This document shows positions 24,286-33,028 of a stretch of DNA of 64,000 bases, piece by piece. The notes beneath the pieces were generated by a model that ran no database searches, had not been told where the DNA came from, and saw only the letters and a list, made by a program, of their open reading frames with translations. Source of the stretch: CAADGU01 sp964467705 (GTDB lineage Bacteria > Chloroflexota > Anaerolineae > Promineifilales > Promineifilaceae); NCBI GenBank assembly GCA_964467705.1, contig CAYXUZ010000010.1:16804-80803 (forward strand). The letters are read 5' to 3'. A program made the translations under genes and the position numbers. Each line of letters begins with the position of its first letter. Position 1 is the first letter of the stretch.

Positions 24286-25641
24286 ATGACCATGACTGAT
24301 AAATTAACTCAAATTCTGGCTGAATGTTTGGAAGCAGTCGAAGCAGGACGCCTGACGCCGGCCGAATGTCTGGCCCAATACCCGGAATACCGGAGTGAAT
24401 TAGGCGACTTGTTACAGATTGCCACCGACATACGCTCGACCCCAGTGGTGCACCCATCCCCAGAGGTGCGCCAGCGTTCGCAGGCTCACCTGTTGGCAGC
24501 GCTGCCCCCACGTGCTCCTGTTACGCCAATCCCTGCCGCAAATGGACTGGCGGCAACGGCCGTCGGTGCAGCTCTGCTCACCTTTATTGCCTGGATTCGT
24601 TTCCAACCGCAGCGTCTGGCACAGGGAGCGAAAACAGTTTCCCAACCGGCACTGGCGCTTACGTTTGCCGCTATCTTGTTGTTAGGCGTGGGTTTGCTGA
24701 CGGCCGTTGGCGCGGCCCTGGCCCCCACCACCGGGCAGACCACGCAACCGGCCATCATTTCCGTGGAAGCGACTCAGGGAGTGGTGGAAGTGATGGACGC
24801 GAATGGAAAATGGACGCCTCTGGCAAAGGGAGCGACTGTGACCGCGAATGATAGGCTGCGTACCGGGCCGGATGCCAGCGCCAGGGTTGTTTTTGCCGAC
24901 GGCCGTGTCGCCACCATCGGTCCCAGCACCGAAGTTGCCCTGGAGGAATTGGTGCGCCAGGAATTTGACCTGTTCCAGGTTATGACCCCCACACTGACCA
25001 GCACGCCAACCGTGACCATGACACCGACAGAAACAATCACGCCCACCGTCACCGTCACACCGACCGTGACTGTTACGCCGACCGTGACCGTAACCCCCAC
25101 TGTGACCGTAACGCCAACAGGGACCATGACGCCCACCATCACTCCTGGCGACATGGTGACAATTTGCCACAAACCCGGCACACCTGCCGAACAGACAATG
25201 ACTTTACCGGCGGCAGCCATCGGCGGACACCTGGGCCACGGCGACACACTCGGCCCCTGTCCTGACGCCACACCTGCACCGCCGCCATCATCCACACCGG
25301 GCAATGGTGGTACCGTCACCGTTTGTCATAAACCCGGTACCCCGGCGCAGCAAACGATGACATTGCCGGAAGCGGCGCTGAACGGTCACCTGCGTCATGG
25401 GGATACATCAGGGCCTTGCCCGGATGCGTCGCCAACTGCGCCGCCGCCCGCCCCCAGCCCCACATCACCGCCGCCGGGGCCAGGCCCGACAGCCCCACCG
25501 CCGCCACCCCCACCGGGTAATGGAGGCATGGTCACAATCTGCCACAAACCGGGCACACCGGCCCAGCAGACAATGACCGTACCGCAGGCGGCGCTGGCAG
25601 GCCATCTGAATCATGGTGACACACTCGGCACCTGTCCCTAA
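24286..25641 (+). CDS. FecR-domain membrane protein with three CHKPGT...HGD repeats
   Basis: 451 residues. Residues 1-65 are helical, ending near a possible anti-sigma segment (LAECLEAVEAGRLTPAECLAQYP). One or two membrane segments occupy about residues 85-150. A FecR-like domain follows (GVVEVMDANGKWTPLAKGA, RTGPDASARVVFADGR). Residues about 230-285 are TPTVTV repeats. Three copies of a 36-residue unit then occur (VTICHKPGTP..QTMTLP..A..GHL.HGDT.GPCP), separated by Pro-rich linkers. Conserved Cys and His suggest a disulfide or metal site. Its place after the sigma gene suggests signalling or surface exposure; function unproven. Confidence 0.75.
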   Translation: MTMTDKLTQILAECLEAVEAGRLTPAECLAQYPEYRSELGDLLQIATDIRSTPVVHPSPEVRQRSQAHLLAALPPRAPVTPIPAANGLAATAVGAALLTFIAWIRFQPQRLAQGAKTVSQPALALTFAAILLLGVGLLTAVGAALAPTTGQTTQPAIISVEATQGVVEVMDANGKWTPLAKGATVTANDRLRTGPDASARVVFADGRVATIGPSTEVALEELVRQEFDLFQVMTPTLTSTPTVTMTPTETITPTVTVTPTVTVTPTVTVTPTVTVTPTGTMTPTITPGDMVTICHKPGTPAEQTMTLPAAAIGGHLGHGDTLGPCPDATPAPPPSSTPGNGGTVTVCHKPGTPAQQTMTLPEAALNGHLRHGDTSGPCPDASPTAPPPAPSPTSPPPGPGPTAPPPPPPPGNGGMVTICHKPGTPAQQTMTVPQAALAGHLNHGDTLGTCP

Positions 25642-25660
25642 CTGACCATTGCGTCTGGTC

Positions 25661-25700
25661 AAGACCCTGAGGGTTTCCCAAAATCCTCAGGGTCTTTTTT
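25661..25700. terminator. Bidirectional terminator hairpin
   Basis: AAGACCCTGAGGGTTTCCCAAAATCCTCAGGGTCTTTTTT lies between two convergent genes. Stem of about 14 bp with one mismatch and a T-run on the plus strand. Same family as 39922-39956. Confidence 0.85.
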
Positions 25701-25702
25701 AT

Positions 25703-26467
25703 TCAAGCCGCCGTATTGCCACCATCAACCGGTAGTAAGACGCCAGTGACAAATGAAGCATCATCACACGCCAGAAATAGCACGACTTTAGCCACCTCCT
25801 CTGCGTGCCCTACGCGCCCTAAGGGCAGCGCCGCACCGGTTTCGGTCAACGCTTGGGCAACCGTTACCGGGTCGCTATCCTCAAAGTACCCTTTTTCCAC
25901 CCAGCGTTCTACAAAAGTGTCGCCCGGACAAACAGCGTTTACACGAATGTTTTCGCGGGCATGATCCAATGCCAGGGCGCGGGTCATTTGCACTACCGCC
26001 CCTTTGCTGACGCAGTAAGCCAGCGCATTTTTGCCGCCCACCAGTCCCCAGTCGGACGCATTGTTGATGATGACGCCGCTGCCCTGCGCCCGAAAATGGG
26101 GTAATACCAGGCGGCTCATCTGCCACACGGCCGTCACGTTCACATCCATCGTCGCCTGCCACGTTTCTAACGAGGTGGTCTCGGCTGTACCACTGGTGAC
26201 GATGCCGGCGTTGTTGAACAGGATGTCTACACGGCCGTACCGCGCCACCGTCTCTGCCACACACCGTTCACAATCTGCCTGCCGGGTGTGGTCGGCATAA
26301 ATGTAGTGGGCCTCTGGCCCAATTTCCTGAGCCAACATCACCCCTTTTTCCTGGCGACGCCCGGTAAAGGCAACCCGCGCCCCTTCCTGCCCAAATAACC
26401 GCACCGTGGCTGCGCCAATGCCCGACGTACCCCCGGTGATCAAAGCTACTTTGTTTTGTAAACGCAT
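25703..26467 (-). CDS. SDR-family oxidoreductase
   Basis: 254 residues. TGGTSGIGAA is the cofactor motif, NNAGIV the structural motif, NNASD includes the catalytic Ser region, and YCVSKGA the YxxxK pair; C-terminal SFVTGVLLPVDGG is typical. Substrate cannot be told from sequence. It is divergent from the amylopullulanase and its upstream region is shared with the operator at 26688. Confidence 0.85.
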   Translation of the reverse strand: MRLQNKVALITGGTSGIGAATVRLFGQEGARVAFTGRRQEKGVMLAQEIGPEAHYIYADHTRQADCERCVAETVARYGRVDILFNNAGIVTSGTAETTSLETWQATMDVNVTAVWQMSRLVLPHFRAQGSGVIINNASDWGLVGGKNALAYCVSKGAVVQMTRALALDHARENIRVNAVCPGDTFVERWVEKGYFEDSDPVTVAQALTETGAALPLGRVGHAEEVAKVVLFLACDDASFVTGVLLPVDGGNTAA

Positions 26468-26490
26468 GTCATCTCCTGTTTAAAAATGGG

Positions 26491-26573
26491 ATCACGGATG
26501 ACACGGATTTGACGGATTCTCGCGGATTTTTTGCTTCTCCGTGCAAATCCGTCTCCTCCGTCAAATCTGTGCC
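26491..26573. repeat. 'cacggatttgacgga' long hairpin, copy B
   Basis: ATCACGGATGACACGGATTTGACGGATT faces AAATCCGTCTCCTCCGTCAAATCTGTG. Same family as 18162-18250. The 465-base stretch 26468-26932 otherwise holds a CACCCCTTCACC tract (about 26621-26650), the tandem operator and the leader terminator. Confidence 0.8.
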
Positions 26574-26683
26574 TCGATGCCAATCGCAGTTTACCCCACC
26601 ACTTGGGCAACGCAACCGTCACCCCTTCACCCTGTCACCCCCTCACCTTGTCATTTGCCGTTGACGGCCGTACCCACCCATGA

Positions 26684-26721
26684 TATAGTTGACACATCAA
26701 CGGTTGATACATCAACTATAT
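26684..26721. promoter_or_regulatory. Tandem dyad operator before amylopullulanase
   Basis: Two copies of GTTGAYACATCAAC (26688-26701 and 26703-26716), each itself a GTTGA-N4-TCAAC dyad, repeat with a 15-base period and are flanked by TATA/ATAT so that the whole block is nearly palindromic. This is a strong protein-binding site; which regulator uses it is unknown. Confidence 0.6.
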
Positions 26722-26834
26722 GTGTGTGCATTTTGATAAGGCAAATTGACACACTTTCCCATTTCCCAACATGAAACCGGTATTGTTTATCGTCTGCCAC
26801 CCCACAGGATGGCAGCAAAATCCCACCGCAATCT

Positions 26835-26880
26835 AAAAGCCTGCTCAGACTTGGGTCAAGTCCGAACAGGCTTTTTTGTT
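26835..26880 (+). terminator. Intrinsic terminator in the leader of the amylopullulanase gene
   Basis: AAAAGCCTGCTCAGACTT pairs with AAGTCCGAACAGGCTTTTTT around GGGTC, then TTGTTTT. It sits 53 bases before the coding start, downstream of the operator, so it is either a leader attenuator or the end of a short RNA. Confidence 0.75.
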
Positions 26881-26932
26881 TTATCTGTAACGCGATTTGC
26901 CAAATCGCGCACCCTTGATGAAGGAGAGAGAT

Positions 26933-29900
26933 ATGAATCGTCACCCAAGTTTCCCCGGTAGGCTACTGACCAGTGGCTTGCTATTTTTAGCGTTGTTTAG
27001 TTTTACATTATGGGCAACGGCCGTGCTGCCCGCCCATGCCCAAAACCAGGTGCGTGTGCGGCCAACAGCGTTGATGAGCAAGAACTTGCCCATCCTGGCC
27101 ACGCCCATGCTTGTGCCAGAGCAAACCAACTGGTGTGTGGCCGGTTCGTTCCAGGGCTGGAACAACGCCAGCGACCCCATGAATGACGATGGCCTTAACG
27201 GCGATTGGTTCGCCGACGATGCTGTCGTTTCGTTGGCTTACACCGTTGCCAGTGCTGGCCGCCACGAATTCAAAGTGGTGGAATGTGGCAACTGGGGCAA
27301 CTCTCATCCTTCGCAGAACTCCTGGTTCTACACCACCGCCCCCAACCAGGCGGTGACTTTTACGTTTGATGAAAATGATCACAGCGGCGATGCCGGGGCT
27401 ACGGCCGTGCCCACCACCAACATCGTCAACGTCAGCGGCGACGACTTCCCGGCTAATCTGACGGCCGTTGGCGATTGGCAGGGCTGGAACAACAGTGATC
27501 CGACTACCGCCATGACTGCTTTGGGACACGGTTATTACCGCTTGCTCTATACTATTCCGGCGGCAGGCACATACCAGGCCAAAATAGTACAAACCGGCTC
27601 CTGGAACGAGCAATTTGGCAACGACGGCCGTTCCATCAACAGCCCCGTCATCAACTTCACCACTAGCAGCCCCAATCAGCCGGTGGTCTTTTTGTTGGAT
27701 GCGCGTAACGGCCGTACCACCATCATCCCCAACAGCAGCGGCGGCGGCAACTGGTGTCTGGCCGGTGGTTTCCAGGGCTGGAACAACAGCAGTACTCCAC
27801 TTTTCGACGATGGTACAAATGGCGACCTGGTCGGCGGTGACGGGGTTTACAGCCGCGATTTCACCATTGCCAATGTCGGGCGCGACGAATGGAAAGCGGT
27901 GGAATGTGGTAATTGGGGCAATGCTTATCCTTCCTCCAATGCCTTTGTGCTGACCACTGTGCCTACCCAAACCGTCAAATTCACTTTTGACACCAACGAC
28001 CACAGCGGCGATGCCGGGCTGCCGCTCATGCCCACCCAAAACATCGTCAATGCTTGGGATGATTTGCCCGCCAGCTTTACCGTCGTTGGCCCCTGGCAGG
28101 GCTGGAACAACAGCGATCCAACCACGGCGATGACCAATCTGGGCAACAATAATCACTTGCTCAACTACACCTTTGCCAATGCCGGGCAATACGAGGCTAA
28201 ACTTAGCCAGACCGGCGATTGGGGCAACCAGTTTGGCAACGATGGCCGGGGTAGCAATCCCCCCACCGCCCAATTTGACGTATGGGCGGCCGGGGATGAG
28301 GTGCAAATTTATCTGGATGGCAACAACGGCCGTTGGGCCATCATCGCCCCACCGCCAGGTGGGGCCGGGCACGATAACAACATCTTCTGGGATGATTTAG
28401 GCCATGACAGCCGCGATGGTTTGTTCCGCTCCCCTGGTGGGCCGGTGCATATGGGCACGGCCGTGACCCTACGGTTGCGCGCCGCCAGCAATGACCTGAC
28501 GGCCGCTCGCGTCCGCCTCTACAACGACCGCACCAACGCCCAATCCTTCCTGGATATGAGCCTGGCGGCCGACGACGGCACGTATGAATGGTGGGAAGTG
28601 ACCCTGCCCGCCAGCGTTGACCCCACCCTCTACTGGTACCGTTTCATCGTCATTGACGGCACGGCCACCGCCTACTACGAAGACGACGCCGCCCGCGACG
28701 GTGGCTGGGGCCAACCCTTTGCCACCAGCCCGGATAATAGCTGGCAAGTCACCCTGTATGACCCCGCCTTCAACACTCCCGACTGGGTGAAAGATGCCGT
28801 CATCTACCAGATTTTCCCCGACCGTTTCCGCAATGGGGACGCCAGCAATGACGCCCCGCCCGGCCGTTTCTTTTACAACGAACCCGGCGGCACCATTGTG
28901 CGCTCTGACCCATCAGGCGGTACGAGTAACTCCTGGAACCAGGTGGTCTGCGATCCCCGCGATACAGGCGATCCCTGCGCGGGCAGCTACAGCAAAAACT
29001 TCTACGGCGGCGATTTGCAGGGTGTGATTGACCAGTTGGATTACTTGCAAGATTTGGGCGTGACTACCATTTACTTCAACCCCATCTTTGAGTCACCGTC
29101 CAACCACAAATATGACACGGCCGATTACGGCTTTATCGCCGAGGATTTTGGCGATTTGCAGACCTTCATCACCTTGAGCCAGGAAGTTCACAACCGGGAT
29201 ATGTATATCGTGCTGGATGGCGTGTTTAACCATACCTCGTCAGACAGCATCTACTTTGATCGCTACGGCCGTTACGCCCAGGTAGGCGCTTGTGAAAGCC
29301 ACACCAGCCCGTACCGTGACTGGTACTACTTCACTGACGTGACACCTGGCACGGGAGCGTGCGTCAGTTCCACCGGCGCGGCCAATGGCGCGAATTACAC
29401 CAGTTGGTTTGGCTTTGACAGCCTGCCCAAACTGAACGCCACCAACCCCGAAGTGCGTGACCTCATCTTTGCCGGTGGCCCCAATTCTGTAGCCATGCAG
29501 TGGTTACAATATGCCGATGGCTGGCGTTTTGACGTGGGCGGTGACATTGATCCCGGCACAGCCAACGACCCGGATAACGACTTCTGGGAACAGTTCCGCG
29601 CCACCACCCGCGCCCAATTCCCGGACAGCTACATGGTGATTGAAGAGTGGGGCAACGCCTCCTCCTGGCTGCTGGGCGACGAGATGGACGCGACGATGAA
29701 TTACCAGTACAGCAGCGCCATGCTCAGTTTCTGGCGCGATACCACCTTCACGGACAATGACCACAACAGCGGCAGTTCGGCCGGAGAGTTGACGCCGCTG
29801 ACGCCTTCGCAGTTAGACGGCCGTTTGCACAACTGGATTGAACGCTACCCGCCCGAAGCGCTTTATGCCATGATGAATCTGTTGGGCAGCCACGACACCA

Positions 29901-32900
29901 ACCGCCCAATGTTTATGCTGGATCACAACGCGGCTAACGGTACAGACCACACGCCGCTGCTTGACCCAGATTATGATTGGAGCGACAGTATCGCCCGCCT
30001 CAAAGGGGTGGCCTTGCTGCAAATGACTTTGCCCGGCGCGCCCACCATTTACTATGGCGACGAGGTAGGGCTGGTTGGCCCCACCTATTACTACGGCGGC
30101 AAATGGGAAGATGACCCGTACAATCGCCAGCCTTACCCCTGGCTGGATGAGACGGGCCTGCCGTTTTATACCTTCCTGCAAAACCAGGCCAACCAGGATG
30201 AACTGTTTGATTACTACAGCACACTGACGGCCGTGCGCAATGACCATCCCGCCTTACGCACGGGCAGTTTTGATACGCTGTTGGTGGATGATGGGAATGA
30301 TTTGTATGGCTACGGCCGTAAACTGCCCGACCACTCCGACGCCGCCATTGTCATCCTCAACCGCGCCGGCACAATGGCCGTGCCCGTCACCCAAACCGTC
30401 ACTCTAGACCTAGCTGGCTACCTGCCTTTTGGCGCAGTCTTTACGGAAACGCTGACCGGTGATAGCTACACCATTGACGCCAATGGTCTGCTCACAGCCA
30501 CTGTGCCAGGGCAGAGTGGGGCGGTATTAGTGCTGGCTTCCACGATAGCGCCCGCGCCGACGGCCGTAAATGATCTGGCGGTCACGGCCGTGCGCAACCA
30601 GGAAATTGACTTGGGCTGGAGCGCAGCGGCCGGGGCCACCAGCTATGACGTATACCGCAGCCCCGTCAGCGGCGGCGGTTATGCCTGGATTGCCAACACG
30701 GCCGCGTTGACCTACACCGACAGCGGTTTGCAAAATGCCGTGCCCTATCACTACGTCGTCGTCAGCCGCGACGACGGCAGTGGGTTGGTCAGTGGCTATT
30801 CCAACGAAGCCGTAGGCATTCCCGCCCATGACCTGTCCACTGCCTGGTACAACCTGCAATGGCCGGAAGAAATCACCCACACCATCAGCGCCATTACCCC
30901 CACCGAAAATATCTACGGCCAATTGTATATTGCCGGGTTTACCGGTGGCAGTGGCCCGGCGCAGGGTATCCAGGCGCAGATTGGCTACGCCATCAGCGGC
31001 ACATCGCCCATCTCTACCAGTCAGTGGACGTGGGTGGAGATGGCATATCACAGCGCCCAGGGCAACAATGATCAATATGCCGGTAATTTGCTACCGGATG
31101 TGGTGGGTGATTTTGATTACATCACCCGTTGGAGCAGTGATGGCGGCAATACCTGGTATATCTCGGACCTGAGCGGCCCTGGTGATAACAACGATCCCGG
31201 TTGGCTGCAAGTACTCGCCAGTGGTGACACGACCGCGCCGATGACCACGACGCTGTATCTAAATGGCACAACAGCCGCCAGTGTTAGCCTGAGTTGGGAA
31301 TCTGTCGGCGACCCTGACCTGGCCGGTTTTGAGCTTTATCGGCAAAACGTGGCTGCACCCGGTTTTGTGCGTATTGCCCAGTTTTTTGGCAATGTGATGG
31401 ACTATGAGGACACGGCCGTGACCACCGGCGAAACATACGAATACTATGTCCTGGCCTTCGATACCAGCTTCAACCGGGCCGACCCCTCGAACGTGGTGCA
31501 GGCGACGGCCGAACCCCGTCTTGTCGAAGTCACTTTCCAGGTAGCCGTACCCATTTATACACCGGGCACAGTTTATCTGGTGGGCGATTTGCCCGAACTT
31601 GGCCCCTGGAATCCTGGCCTGGTACCTATGAACCAGGTAGGTAATACCAACGTCTGGACATACACGCTGGACATCCTGGATGGGACGCAATTGCTATACA
31701 AATACACACGTGGCTCGTGGGATACGGTCGAGTCGTGGGGCAGCATCATCGTCCTCAACAATCGTCAGGCGACGATTGATTATGGTGTAGACGGCACACA
31801 GTTGATAGACAATACGGCCACCGATTGGGGCAATGGCGCGGACGATGAAAAAGCAGTGCAATTCTGGCGTGACCCGATTGTGGTGGATTATGCGCCTACC
31901 GGAACGGAAGTTCCGGTTGATACCGCCATTACGGTGACGTGGAGCATTACGATGGTGGCGGATACAGACTTTGAAGTTGTTGGGCCGGCGGGGTTGGTTT
32001 CGGGCACGTTTGTGTACAACAACGACGATTGGACGGTGACGTTTACGCCGGATGTTGACCTGGAGACGGGCACGTATTACACGGTGACGGTCGCCGGGGC
32101 GCAGTCGGTGGGTGTGCCGGGTGGCGACAGCGGCGTGCAGCAGTTCCCCGTTTCCTGGACGTTCCTGACGATGCCGGAAGCGATTCAGGCCGGGTTCAGT
32201 AGCAATTCGCCGATTATGGTGGGGGAAACGGCCGTGTTCACCAACACCACCACCGGTCAACCACCGCTCAGCTACACCTGGGACTTTGGCGACGGTAACA
32301 GCAGCACGGATGAGAATCCGACTCATGTCTACGCCGCGCCGGGCACGTACACGGTCACGCTAACGGCAACCAATGACTTTGAAACGGCCGTTGTCACCGC
32401 TGCCTTTGTCGTGAATCCCGAAGCGTTGACCGCCGGGTTTGTGAGCAATTCGCCGATAATGGTGGGGGAGACGGCCGTGTTCACCAACACCACCACCGGT
32501 ACCGGGCCAATTAGCTATACCTGGGAGTTTGGCGATGGCGGCAGCAGCAATGTTGTTGACCCGACGCATGTATATGTAGAGCCAGGTACGTACCCGGTGA
32601 CGCTGACGGCGACGAATGAGTGGGAGACGGCCGTGATCACCGGCACATTTGTGGTCAATCCTGTGCCGCTGGTGGCCGATTTCAGCAGCAATTCGCCCAT
32701 TACGGTGGGGGGGACGGCCGTGTTCACCAACAGCACCACCGGCTCCGGCCCCATCAATTACACCTGGGACTTTGGCGATGGCAGCACCAGTACGGACGAA
32801 AATCCGCAGCATGTCTATGCCGCCCCCGGTGCGTATGTGGTGACGTTGACGGCCGTGAATGAGTGGGAGACGGCCGTTATCTCCGGCATTTTTGTGGTCA

Positions 32901-32956
32901 ATGAGATTGAGGAGATAGAGATTATTCTGTATCTGCCGGTGATCTTGAAACCATAG
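26933..32956 (+). CDS. Secreted multidomain amylopullulanase/alpha-amylase, GH13
   Basis: 2007 residues, start chosen after AAGGAGAG. Signal peptide about 1-38 (ends AHA). Next come two tandem A-B pairs of QGWNN modules (27128-28360), probably starch-binding. A CBM34-like domain precedes a GH13 barrel starting near VIYQIFPDRFRNGD. Catalytic residues: Asp867 in GWRFDVGGD, Glu904 in VIEEWG, Asp988 in GSHDTNR; region I is LDGVFNH. After the barrel: FN3, an amylopullulanase-type beta domain, FN3, a CBM20-like domain (GTVYLVGDLPELGPWNP), an Ig-like domain (APTGTEVPVDTAITVTWS), and three PKD repeats with WDFGDG or WEFGDG. The C-terminus is IILYLPVILKP. It degrades starch or pullulan outside the cell. 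Confidence 0.92.
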   Translation: MNRHPSFPGRLLTSGLLFLALFSFTLWATAVLPAHAQNQVRVRPTALMSKNLPILATPMLVPEQTNWCVAGSFQGWNNASDPMNDDGLNGDWFADDAVVSLAYTVASAGRHEFKVVECGNWGNSHPSQNSWFYTTAPNQAVTFTFDENDHSGDAGATAVPTTNIVNVSGDDFPANLTAVGDWQGWNNSDPTTAMTALGHGYYRLLYTIPAAGTYQAKIVQTGSWNEQFGNDGRSINSPVINFTTSSPNQPVVFLLDARNGRTTIIPNSSGGGNWCLAGGFQGWNNSSTPLFDDGTNGDLVGGDGVYSRDFTIANVGRDEWKAVECGNWGNAYPSSNAFVLTTVPTQTVKFTFDTNDHSGDAGLPLMPTQNIVNAWDDLPASFTVVGPWQGWNNSDPTTAMTNLGNNNHLLNYTFANAGQYEAKLSQTGDWGNQFGNDGRGSNPPTAQFDVWAAGDEVQIYLDGNNGRWAIIAPPPGGAGHDNNIFWDDLGHDSRDGLFRSPGGPVHMGTAVTLRLRAASNDLTAARVRLYNDRTNAQSFLDMSLAADDGTYEWWEVTLPASVDPTLYWYRFIVIDGTATAYYEDDAARDGGWGQPFATSPDNSWQVTLYDPAFNTPDWVKDAVIYQIFPDRFRNGDASNDAPPGRFFYNEPGGTIVRSDPSGGTSNSWNQVVCDPRDTGDPCAGSYSKNFYGGDLQGVIDQLDYLQDLGVTTIYFNPIFESPSNHKYDTADYGFIAEDFGDLQTFITLSQEVHNRDMYIVLDGVFNHTSSDSIYFDRYGRYAQVGACESHTSPYRDWYYFTDVTPGTGACVSSTGAANGANYTSWFGFDSLPKLNATNPEVRDLIFAGGPNSVAMQWLQYADGWRFDVGGDIDPGTANDPDNDFWEQFRATTRAQFPDSYMVIEEWGNASSWLLGDEMDATMNYQYSSAMLSFWRDTTFTDNDHNSGSSAGELTPLTPSQLDGRLHNWIERYPPEALYAMMNLLGSHDTNRPMFMLDHNAANGTDHTPLLDPDYDWSDSIARLKGVALLQMTLPGAPTIYYGDEVGLVGPTYYYGGKWEDDPYNRQPYPWLDETGLPFYTFLQNQANQDELFDYYSTLTAVRNDHPALRTGSFDTLLVDDGNDLYGYGRKLPDHSDAAIVILNRAGTMAVPVTQTVTLDLAGYLPFGAVFTETLTGDSYTIDANGLLTATVPGQSGAVLVLASTIAPAPTAVNDLAVTAVRNQEIDLGWSAAAGATSYDVYRSPVSGGGYAWIANTAALTYTDSGLQNAVPYHYVVVSRDDGSGLVSGYSNEAVGIPAHDLSTAWYNLQWPEEITHTISAITPTENIYGQLYIAGFTGGSGPAQGIQAQIGYAISGTSPISTSQWTWVEMAYHSAQGNNDQYAGNLLPDVVGDFDYITRWSSDGGNTWYISDLSGPGDNNDPGWLQVLASGDTTAPMTTTLYLNGTTAASVSLSWESVGDPDLAGFELYRQNVAAPGFVRIAQFFGNVMDYEDTAVTTGETYEYYVLAFDTSFNRADPSNVVQATAEPRLVEVTFQVAVPIYTPGTVYLVGDLPELGPWNPGLVPMNQVGNTNVWTYTLDILDGTQLLYKYTRGSWDTVESWGSIIVLNNRQATIDYGVDGTQLIDNTATDWGNGADDEKAVQFWRDPIVVDYAPTGTEVPVDTAITVTWSITMVADTDFEVVGPAGLVSGTFVYNNDDWTVTFTPDVDLETGTYYTVTVAGAQSVGVPGGDSGVQQFPVSWTFLTMPEAIQAGFSSNSPIMVGETAVFTNTTTGQPPLSYTWDFGDGNSSTDENPTHVYAAPGTYTVTLTATNDFETAVVTAAFVVNPEALTAGFVSNSPIMVGETAVFTNTTTGTGPISYTWEFGDGGSSNVVDPTHVYVEPGTYPVTLTATNEWETAVITGTFVVNPVPLVADFSSNSPITVGGTAVFTNSTTGSGPINYTWDFGDGSTSTDENPQHVYAAPGAYVVTLTAVNEWETAVISGIFVVNEIEEIEIILYLPVILKP

Positions 32957-32981
32957 TGGATAACTGACCAATTAACGATTC

Positions 32982-33015
32982 AGACCTGACAGGTTTCCCA
33001 AAACCTGTCAGGTCT
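32982..33015. terminator. Bidirectional terminator hairpin 'agacctgacaggttt'
   Basis: AGACCTGACAGGTTT-CCCA-AAACCTGTCAGGTCT, a perfect 15-bp stem between two convergent genes. A second copy lies at 34680-34713. Confidence 0.8.
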
Positions 33016-33028
33016 TGAGAGGGTGTCG

